From assembly GCA_023666645.1 (NCBI GenBank), contig JAMPBP010000001.1, positions 579,764 to 643,763 on the forward strand: a DNA stretch of 64,000 bases. Reading direction: 5' to 3'. The position numbers and the translations under genes are program-made. Under the pieces are notes generated by a model that searched no databases, was not told the DNA's origin, and worked only from the letters and a program-made list of their open reading frames with translations. Each line of letters starts with the position of its first letter. The stretch's first letter is position 1. Below, one piece after another: positions 35,768 through 43,404 of this stretch. Source of the DNA: Clostridiales bacterium. Its GTDB lineage: Bacteria; Bacteroidota; Bacteroidia; Bacteroidales; Muribaculaceae.

Positions 35768-35800
35768 TTGATTATAACGTAAACAGATTCAATAAACGGA

Positions 35801-37663
35801 ATGAAATATTTTAAAAAGTTATCGGTTCTGTGTGCTCTGATACCCTGTAGCGCTATTGTTCATGCCGGTTCCGACCGTATTGAAATTGGCGGCTTTGTGG
35901 GTGATCGTATAAACACGTGCATAGAAAAGCGTGTGAAAGCTCAGGATGTTTCGGAATTGGTGGAGCCATTCCGGCATTCTACCGAAGGAGGATGGTGGCA
36001 GTCGGAGTTTTTCGGTAAGTGGATGCTTGGAGCTATCGCTTCATATCGATACACCAACGATTCTCAACTCTTGCAACAGATTAAAGATGCTGCTAATGAG
36101 TTTATGGGAACACAGCATTCCGATGGATACATCGGCAATTACAAACCTGAAAAACGCCTTACCAACTGGGATATATGGGGCAGAAAGTATTCCACATTGT
36201 CCCTGATATCGTATTACAGGCTCACAGGTGATAAAAAGGCTCTTGAAGCTGCTTGCGGGGTTATTGATCATCTCATCGGAGAACTCAATGACCGTGGGGT
36301 TGATATCGGTGATACAGGTTTTTATCAAGGCATGGCGAGTTGCTCGGTACTTGAACCTGTGGTATATCTTTACAAAGAGACGGGTAATCCCCGCTATCTC
36401 GATTTTGCCAAAAACATAGTCAAAAGCATTGAGAAGAATGGTCATTCACAACTTATCACCAAGGCGATGGATTGTGTGCCCGTTAATAGACGTACTTCAC
36501 ATCCTAAAGATTGGTGGAGCTATGAAAATGGGCAAAAGGCTTATGAAATGATGTCATGTTATGAAGGTCTGGTTGAATTGGGCAACGTATTGGGGGAACC
36601 TCTATATCTTGAAGCAGCCAAGAAAACAGCTGAAAGCATCATTGGCGAGGAGATTAATATAGCAGGGTCAGGAGCAGCGTTCGAATGTTGGTATGAAGGA
36701 AAGCGGCGACAGACCCTCCCCGCCTACCATACTATGGAGACATGTGTTTCCTTTACATGGATGCAGTTTCTTTCCAGACTATGGAGTGCTACCCACAATC
36801 CTGAATACATCGATGAGTTTGAACGGACGATGTATAATGCCCTGATGGCCTCAATGAAGAATGATGGCTCGCAAATCTCAAAATACAGTCCGCTTGAGGG
36901 TAGGCGTGTAGCAGGTGAGGAGCAGTGTGGAATGCACATCAACTGCTGCAATGCCAATGGCCCGCGTGGATTTGCCCTTATCCCTGAAATGGCCTATCAG
37001 GTGGATGGCAATCGCCTTTATGTGAATTTGGTACTTCCATCGAAAGCCGATGTAACTATCGGTAAAAACACAATCGCTCTTGACATGAAGACTGAGTATC
37101 CCCTGAATGGCAAGGCTGAACTCTCGGTTACGCCCCGGAAGGAGGAGGATTTCACTCTCTCTGTTAGAATACCGGCCTGGAGCGGTGACGGTTATATGGT
37201 TGCGGTAAACGGTGAAAAACAGGATTACAGCCATAAAGGGAGCTATCTGTCAATTTCAAGAAAATGGAAAAAGGGTGATATTGTGACGATTGATTTTGAC
37301 TTGTCTGCCAGGATACAGCGACATGACAATTTTCAAGCGATCTCATTCGGACCTGTAGTGTTTGCACGAGACAACCGCTTTGACGATGGCGATGTGGATG
37401 AATGTGCAGTGATCGAATGCGACGAAACAGGAAAAGTGCCTGCAACAATTTCTGATACTTTTGGTAAATCATTTGCGTGGCTCACCATGGAGGTTCCAAT
37501 GGTATTGGGTTCAGATCTCGAAAACCCGGAAAACAAGCAGGCTAAAATGATAAAATTGTGTGATTTCGCATCTTCGGGCAATGACTGGAGCCCTTCAAGC
37601 CGTTACCGGGTATGGATTCCAGAAACACTTCATGTGATGTCAGGGAAATATCACAAGTATTAA
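35801..37663 (+). CDS. Secreted GH127/DUF1680-family glycosidase
   Basis: This 620-aa protein has a signal peptide (MKYFKKLSVLCALIPCSAIVHA). The (alpha/alpha)6 barrel shows GGWWQSEFFGKWM, GTQHSDGYIGNY and YHTMETC. The GH127 zinc and nucleophile pattern is visible as E313-T-C315 and C382-C383 (HINCCNANGPRG). C-terminal beta-sandwich regions include LSVRIPAWSGDGY and SRKWKKGDIVTIDF. GH127 enzymes remove terminal beta-L-arabinofuranose, a decoration found in rhamnogalacturonan II and on glycoproteins. The GH78 and GH43-GH3 genes follow at once, which supports a pectin side-chain substrate. The exact activity is not proven. Confidence 0.86.
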   Translation: MKYFKKLSVLCALIPCSAIVHAGSDRIEIGGFVGDRINTCIEKRVKAQDVSELVEPFRHSTEGGWWQSEFFGKWMLGAIASYRYTNDSQLLQQIKDAANEFMGTQHSDGYIGNYKPEKRLTNWDIWGRKYSTLSLISYYRLTGDKKALEAACGVIDHLIGELNDRGVDIGDTGFYQGMASCSVLEPVVYLYKETGNPRYLDFAKNIVKSIEKNGHSQLITKAMDCVPVNRRTSHPKDWWSYENGQKAYEMMSCYEGLVELGNVLGEPLYLEAAKKTAESIIGEEINIAGSGAAFECWYEGKRRQTLPAYHTMETCVSFTWMQFLSRLWSATHNPEYIDEFERTMYNALMASMKNDGSQISKYSPLEGRRVAGEEQCGMHINCCNANGPRGFALIPEMAYQVDGNRLYVNLVLPSKADVTIGKNTIALDMKTEYPLNGKAELSVTPRKEEDFTLSVRIPAWSGDGYMVAVNGEKQDYSHKGSYLSISRKWKKGDIVTIDFDLSARIQRHDNFQAISFGPVVFARDNRFDDGDVDECAVIECDETGKVPATISDTFGKSFAWLTMEVPMVLGSDLENPENKQAKMIKLCDFASSGNDWSPSSRYRVWIPETLHVMSGKYHKY

Positions 37664-37674
37664 AATTGCCAATT

Positions 37675-39933
37675 ATGATATTTAGAATCAGCAACATGAA
37701 TATCGGTTTATGGCTGTCGATACTTTCAGCCCTTGCCGCGTTGTCATCATTTGCTACCAAACCCATATGGATTTCGGCTGATGATGTCAATGCCAACGAG
37801 CCTAACACATGGATTGAATTTCAAAAGGAAATAAACATAGAAAAAGTACCGGACAATGCCGAAGCCAGGATTGGAGCCGAATCCAAATACTGGCTTTGGA
37901 TAAACGATTCGCTCGCTGTCTTTGAAGGCGGTTTGAAGCGTGGTCCCAATCCCCGGGATTCATATTATGATGTCGTGGATATTGCTTCGTTTCTAAAGAA
38001 GGGAAAGAATAACCTGCGCGTCCTGGTATGTCATTTTGGAAAATCAGGTTTCTCTCATGTGAACACAGGAAGCTCAGGTTTGATTATCGATATACCATCC
38101 CTGAATCTTGCTACTGACTCTACATGGTTAAGCCGTAGGCTTCCCGAATATGGAACTGTGGCAGAGCGTGACGCCAATTACCGTCTTGCCGAATCAAGCA
38201 TACGCTATGATGCCCTCAAAGAACAGTCGGGAACATTCAAGGCTTCGATTGGATTAGGCGAATGGGGGGCGGCTCCGTTTAATAAGATGGTGGAGCGGCC
38301 TATCCCTTTACATAAAGATTACGGGCTGAAGAGTGTATCCTTAAATAAAACAAATGACGATGAAGGGAATATTGTATTAACTTGTCGTTTGCCCTATAAT
38401 ATGCAGTTCACTCCGGTTCTGACACTATCAGATTCCCTCGGTGGCACAACTGTCAGGATTGAAACCGACCATGTTTTCGGTGGCAGTGCCGACTGTATCA
38501 GAGCTGAGTATGTGACACGTAAAGGAAACCAGTGTTACGAATCACTGGGATGGTTAAATGGCGATGAGTTGAAGGTAATATACCCTGAGGCAAGCGGTGT
38601 GGAGATAACCGATATCTCTGTAAGGGAATCAGGCTACAACGCGTCTTTCAGTGGTTCATTCACATGCAACGATTCTATAGTAAATCGTTTTTGGCAAAAG
38701 GCAATGCGAACGCTTTATGTCAACATGCGCGACAATTACTTTGATTGTCCTGACCGGGAACGGGCGCAGTGGTGGGGTGATGTGACAGTGCTTATGGGAC
38801 AGAGTTTCTATCAGCTATCGCCCGAGGCTAACGCTCTGATGAAAAAAGCTATCAATGAACTGGTAGACTGGCAGCGTCCCGATGGGACGCTATTCTCTCC
38901 AATTCCGGCGGGCAACTGGGATAAGGAATTGCCTGCTCAGATGCTTGCGGCGATCAGCACCTACGGTTTCTGGTATTATTATGTGAATACCGGAGATGAG
39001 CTGACACTGCGTCATTCCTACCCTGCGATGAAACGCTATCTTGACATTTGGAAACTTGACAATGACGGATTGACCAAAGAACGTGATGGCGGCTGGTCGT
39101 GGGGCGACTGGGGTACTAATATAGACCTACGCTTAATTTTGGCGGCATGGCATCATTTGGCACTGCAGTCGGCGGCCAATACAGCTCGTCTTTTGGGCGA
39201 AGTCGATGATATTGAGGGATACGAAGTTAAGATGACTAAAATATCAGATGCCTTCAATCGGTGTTGGAACGGCTTTGCCTACCGTCATCCCTCGTATCAC
39301 GGTGAGACCGACGACAGGGTACAGGCAATGGCTGTATTATGTGGAATAGCCCCTGAATCGTATTACCCACAAATAGTCGAGGTTATAAAGAAGCAAGAAC
39401 ATGCAAGTCCCTATATGGAAAAATATGTGTTGGAGGCTCTTGTGAAAATGGGTCAGGGTAAATATGCTCTCGACCGGTTTAAGAAAAGGTTTGCCAACAT
39501 GATTACCGACAATGCCCATAGTACGCTTTACGAAGGCTGGGAAGAAGGCGGCTACGGAGGCGGATCGACCAATCATGCCTGGAGTGGCGGAATGCTTACA
39601 GTCATTTGCGAGAATATATGTGGTATACGTCCGCTTGAACCGGGTTGGAAGTCATTCAAGGTTGCGCCCAATCCGATACTGACAGAAACTGACATAACCA
39701 TTCCAAGCGTTGCTGGTGAGATCAAGTCCTCCTTCAGGTCGGGTAATGATTCGTTCTCATTAGTCCTGGATGTTCCCAATGGTACTGAAGCCGAAGTAGT
39801 TCTGCCCGCAGGATTCCTCAAAGGAATAACAGTTAACGGTGTTTCAAAAACCGATACCGACTTGAAGGGGTTGCCGGCAGGACATTATGACATAAAGGCC
39901 TATGCAGGTAATTCTGTGGCCGATAAAAAGTGA
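37675..39933 (+). CDS. Secreted GH78 family alpha-L-rhamnosidase
   Basis: The start at 37675 gives 752 aa; a second ATG at 37696 (MNIGLWLSILSALAALSSFA) is equally good and starts the signal peptide directly. N-terminal beta-sandwich domains resemble the GH78 N-domain (KYWLWINDSLAVFEGGLKRG). The catalytic barrel carries YFDCPDRERAQWWGDV near 375, the GH78 signature with catalytic acid residues nearby, then DGGWSWGDWG near 474 and LYEGWEEGGYGGGSTNHAWSGG near 644. A C-terminal beta domain closes the protein. GH78 enzymes remove alpha-L-rhamnose from rhamnogalacturonans or flavonoid glycosides. The released rhamnose would need a catabolic operon, of which only a scar remains nearby (43190). Confidence 0.88.
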   Translation: MIFRISNMNIGLWLSILSALAALSSFATKPIWISADDVNANEPNTWIEFQKEINIEKVPDNAEARIGAESKYWLWINDSLAVFEGGLKRGPNPRDSYYDVVDIASFLKKGKNNLRVLVCHFGKSGFSHVNTGSSGLIIDIPSLNLATDSTWLSRRLPEYGTVAERDANYRLAESSIRYDALKEQSGTFKASIGLGEWGAAPFNKMVERPIPLHKDYGLKSVSLNKTNDDEGNIVLTCRLPYNMQFTPVLTLSDSLGGTTVRIETDHVFGGSADCIRAEYVTRKGNQCYESLGWLNGDELKVIYPEASGVEITDISVRESGYNASFSGSFTCNDSIVNRFWQKAMRTLYVNMRDNYFDCPDRERAQWWGDVTVLMGQSFYQLSPEANALMKKAINELVDWQRPDGTLFSPIPAGNWDKELPAQMLAAISTYGFWYYYVNTGDELTLRHSYPAMKRYLDIWKLDNDGLTKERDGGWSWGDWGTNIDLRLILAAWHHLALQSAANTARLLGEVDDIEGYEVKMTKISDAFNRCWNGFAYRHPSYHGETDDRVQAMAVLCGIAPESYYPQIVEVIKKQEHASPYMEKYVLEALVKMGQGKYALDRFKKRFANMITDNAHSTLYEGWEEGGYGGGSTNHAWSGGMLTVICENICGIRPLEPGWKSFKVAPNPILTETDITIPSVAGEIKSSFRSGNDSFSLVLDVPNGTEAEVVLPAGFLKGITVNGVSKTDTDLKGLPAGHYDIKAYAGNSVADKK

Positions 39934-39968
39934 TTGATAATCTAATTAACCATTCAATATAATTAGTG

Positions 39969-42900
39969 ATGAAATATTTGCTTTCTATACTTGTCATCAT
40001 GATGATGGCCATAGGGGCTTCGGCCGCAAATCCCGTATTTCACGGTTGGTATGCAGATCCAGAAGCCGTAATATACGGAGATACTTACTGGATTTATCCA
40101 ACTTCTTCGTTACCATTTGAAGAGCAGACTTATATGGATGCATTCTCGTCAAAGGATCTCAAGACATGGATCAAGCATCCCCGCATTATAACCAATGAAG
40201 ATGTGAAATGGGCTAAAAAAGCAATGTGGGCACCCGCCGCCATCAAAAAAGGAGACAAATATTACCTGTTCTTCAGTGCCAACAATGTGTATGAAGGTGA
40301 AGAGGGAGGAATCGGAGTGGCGGTTGCCGATCGTCCTGAGGGTCCGTATAAAGATCTTATTGGCAAACCTCTGATCAACGATATAGTATGTGAACGTCTG
40401 TTGCCAAGCGATAAACCGGGACGAACCGGAGCCCAGCCCATAGACCAGTTCGTGTTCCGCAACGATGAAGATGGCGAATATTATATGTTTTATGGCGGAT
40501 GGGGACACTGTATGCTGGTACATCTTGCCGATGATTTCAAATCACTCAAACCTCTTCCAAATGGCAAAATGTTCATGGAGGTGACGCCCGAAAACTATAC
40601 TGAAGGCCCATTTATGTTCAAGCGCCATGGAAAATACTACTTCATGTGGAGTGAAGGTGATTGGACCAAGGCAAATTACTATGTGAATTATTCAATCTCG
40701 GACTCTCCCTTTGGACCATTCAAATCAAAAGGGCGTATTCTTGAATCGGATGGAAAACTTGGTACCGGTGCAGGACACCATTCTGTAATCAACATTCCGG
40801 GAACCGATGAGTATTATATGGTGTATCACATGCATCCGTTGGGCGACACTGATGGCAACCATCGCGAAATATGGATTGATCGCATGGAATTTGATTCCAA
40901 TGGGGATATTATTCCAGTCAAGATCACGAAAAAAGGCGTTAAAGCCCGCAAGTTTTTTGAATCAGGACATGTCTGGAAGAAAACCGACCCCAATGCTGAT
41001 AATGAATCGTTTGTCAATGCACTGATGTCTGACATGACATTACAGGAAAAGATTGGTCAACTGAATTTGCCGGTGGGCGGAGACTCTAAAACAGGACTCG
41101 TATATAACGATGCGCTCGACAAATATACCCTTAACGGGCAGATAGGAGGCTTTTTTAATGTAATAGGCATGAAGTCAGTTGCCGAATTACAGAAACTCGC
41201 TGTCGAAAAAGGTCCCCATGGGATTCCTTTGCTCGCGGGCAATGATGTTGTACATGGTCTTGAGACTGTTTTCCCAATACCATTGGCTCTCTCATGTAGC
41301 TGGGACATGCCGTCAATTGAACGTGCAGCTCAGATAAGTGCTTCTGAAGCTACAGCCGACGGCATTAATTGGGTCTACTCACCGATGGTCGATATCTGCC
41401 GGGATCCACGGTGGGGCCGGATAGCTGAGGGCGCTGGTGAAGATCCTTATCTTGGCTCTAAGGTTGCCGCTGCTTTTGTAAACGGATATCAAGGTTCTAA
41501 TTTGGCTTCTGATTCTACAGTAATGGCGTGTGTCAAGCATTTTGCATTGTATGGAGCCTCGGAAGCGGGTCTTGACTACAATCCTGTCGACATGAGCCGT
41601 AATCAGATGTTCAACTATTATCTGCCACCCTACAAAGCTGCGGTTGACGCCGGCTGCGTTTCATTGATGACCGGTTTTAATTTCGTGGATGGGACAGCCT
41701 GCACCGCTTCCCGGTGGCTCATTACTGACGTGCTCCGCAAGGACTGGGGGTTCAAAGGATTTGTAGTCACTGACTACGCATCCATCAACGATATGGACAT
41801 AATGGGTATCGCCAAGAAAGAAGATGCCGCATTACTTGCTTTCAATGCCGGAACCGATATGGATATGGTTTCGCTTGCTTTCCTTGACAATCTTGAGAAG
41901 GCGATAGCCGATGGCAGGGTGTCGGAGACCGATATCGACAATGCTTGCCGACGTATTCTTATGGCAAAGGCTGAACTTGGACTTTTCGATGATCCGTACA
42001 GATATTGCAATAAGGAACGGAACAAGACGATAATAAATAATGACCGCTATCGTGCTGAGGCACGCAACATTGCTGCCGAGACGTTCGTGCTGCTAAAGAA
42101 TAAAAACAATACGCTCCCTCTACAAAAGAAAGGTAAGATAGCATTGATCGGGCCTATGGCCGATGCCGGTAACAACATGTGCGGTATGTGGTCGTTGCTT
42201 TGCAATCCTAACGATGACAAATCGCTGCTCACGGCATTTCGTGAGGCTATAGGAGATGAGGCTGAACTGATCTATGCCCGCGGAAGTAATCTTTATTATG
42301 ATGAAAACATGCAGGTTGACACCCATTATCTGTATCCCCTCGACCGCGGTGATGATTCAGCTCTCCATGCCGAGGCTTTAAAAGCGGCTCAGGAGGCCGA
42401 TGTGATTGTATGTGCCATGGGCGAGAGTGCGGGGCTGAGTGGCGAGAGCGCCAGTCGCGTCGATATAACCATCCCGGATACCCAGCGAGACTTGCTCAAA
42501 AAACTTGCCACGACCGGTAAACCTATTGTCCTTGTCCTCTTTACAGGCCGCCCCTTGGTGCTTGATTGGGAAGAAAAGAATCTTGCTTCTATACTGAATG
42601 TCTGGAGTCCCGGCAGTGAGGGAGCAGATGCCATCGCAGATGTGGTGTTCGGAGAAAAATCGCCCTGTGGAAAGTTGACTACGACATTCCCACGTGCCAT
42701 AGGCCAAATTCCGCTCTATTACAACCATTTGTCCAGTACCCGCCCCGAGGCCGAGGAAGGTCGCTTCTGGCGCTATAACGGTAACTATGTCGACTGCTCT
42801 ACAAAGCCACTTTATCCTTTTGGTTACGGGATGAGCTATACTGACGTGAGTTATGGCGTACCGACCATTAGCTCTGCGACACTTCATAAAGGCGGGTCGC

Positions 42901-43193
42901 TTGAAGTCAGTGTTAACGTGACAAACATTGGAGACTATGATACGGCCGAAATTGTACAGCTGTATATACGCGACCGTTATGCATCGGTAGCACGTCCGGT
43001 AAAAGAATTAAAGGGGTTCAATCGAATCGAATTGAAAAGTGGAGAGACCCGTAAAGTTACATTCACTATAACCGATGACGACTTGAAATTCTATAATGCC
43101 GACTTGGAATACGTCTATGAACCGGGTGATTTTGAGATCATGGTCGGCCCCAATTCGGACGATGTTCAAACCTTAAAATTCTACGTCCAATGA
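39969..43193 (+). CDS. Two-domain GH43-GH3 glycosidase fusion
   Basis: This single chain has 1074 aa. The upstream codon at 39966 is GTG; the ATG at 39969 starts the signal peptide (MKYLLSILVIMMMAIGASA). Residues about 20-335 are a GH43 propeller: NPVFHGWYADPEAV with catalytic Asp, WAPAAIKKGDKYYLFFS, and TEGPFMFKRHGKYYFMW with the Glu acid. Residues about 345-1074 are a full GH3: MTLQEKIGQL, GAGEDPYLGS, VKHFALYG, GFKGFVVTDYASI with the nucleophile Asp near 600, a second alpha/beta domain, and a C-terminal fibronectin-III-like domain. GH43 and GH3 enzymes often remove arabinose and xylose from side chains. The join lacks a second signal peptide or a long linker. Its stop overlaps the ATG of the rhamnulokinase remnant (ATGA). 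Confidence 0.92.
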   Translation: MKYLLSILVIMMMAIGASAANPVFHGWYADPEAVIYGDTYWIYPTSSLPFEEQTYMDAFSSKDLKTWIKHPRIITNEDVKWAKKAMWAPAAIKKGDKYYLFFSANNVYEGEEGGIGVAVADRPEGPYKDLIGKPLINDIVCERLLPSDKPGRTGAQPIDQFVFRNDEDGEYYMFYGGWGHCMLVHLADDFKSLKPLPNGKMFMEVTPENYTEGPFMFKRHGKYYFMWSEGDWTKANYYVNYSISDSPFGPFKSKGRILESDGKLGTGAGHHSVINIPGTDEYYMVYHMHPLGDTDGNHREIWIDRMEFDSNGDIIPVKITKKGVKARKFFESGHVWKKTDPNADNESFVNALMSDMTLQEKIGQLNLPVGGDSKTGLVYNDALDKYTLNGQIGGFFNVIGMKSVAELQKLAVEKGPHGIPLLAGNDVVHGLETVFPIPLALSCSWDMPSIERAAQISASEATADGINWVYSPMVDICRDPRWGRIAEGAGEDPYLGSKVAAAFVNGYQGSNLASDSTVMACVKHFALYGASEAGLDYNPVDMSRNQMFNYYLPPYKAAVDAGCVSLMTGFNFVDGTACTASRWLITDVLRKDWGFKGFVVTDYASINDMDIMGIAKKEDAALLAFNAGTDMDMVSLAFLDNLEKAIADGRVSETDIDNACRRILMAKAELGLFDDPYRYCNKERNKTIINNDRYRAEARNIAAETFVLLKNKNNTLPLQKKGKIALIGPMADAGNNMCGMWSLLCNPNDDKSLLTAFREAIGDEAELIYARGSNLYYDENMQVDTHYLYPLDRGDDSALHAEALKAAQEADVIVCAMGESAGLSGESASRVDITIPDTQRDLLKKLATTGKPIVLVLFTGRPLVLDWEEKNLASILNVWSPGSEGADAIADVVFGEKSPCGKLTTTFPRAIGQIPLYYNHLSSTRPEAEEGRFWRYNGNYVDCSTKPLYPFGYGMSYTDVSYGVPTISSATLHKGGSLEVSVNVTNIGDYDTAEIVQLYIRDRYASVARPVKELKGFNRIELKSGETRKVTFTITDDDLKFYNADLEYVYEPGDFEIMVGPNSDDVQTLKFYVQ

Positions 43194-43330
43194 TCACATA
43201 TCATATTGCGGTCGATCTTGGCGCTACAAGCGGTCGCACGATTCTCGCCTCGTTTGATGGCATGAGAGTCAAGATGCGTGAGTTATCACGTTTCAAGGAT
43301 GCTCGGCAAGGACTATCATTGTTCTTGTAA
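43190..43330 (+). pseudogene. 5' remnant of a rhamnulokinase gene
   Basis: This open frame of 46 codons starts at the ATG that overlaps the GH43-GH3 stop (ATGA). It reads ITYHIAVDLGATSGRTILA, then MRELSRFKDA. The DLGATSGR motif is the N-terminal phosphate-binding loop of rhamnulokinase (sugar kinase FGGY family, normally about 480 aa). Homology seems to end near 43305 and the frame stops at 43330. The sequence after that point belongs to another gene tail. The coupling to the fusion gene suggests the kinase was once the next gene of this operon. Confidence 0.72.
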
Positions 43331-43383
43331 TTGGAATTGCAGTCCTTATTGCTTCCTGCTTCATTCCTCAACTCATTGGCTAA
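43306..43383 (+). pseudogene. 3' remnant of a probable sugar transporter gene
   Basis: In another frame, right after the kinase homology, the sequence reads TIIVLVIGIAVLIASCF then IPQLIG and a TAA stop at 43381. This looks like the final membrane helix and end of a permease. In Bacteroides rhamnose operons the kinase is followed by an isomerase and a rhamnose:proton symporter, so a RhaT-type symporter tail is the natural guess; I cannot confirm it from 23 residues. Together with the kinase head it marks one internal deletion. Confidence 0.5.
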
Positions 43384-43404
43384 GTTCAACAATAATTTTA
43401 TTGC

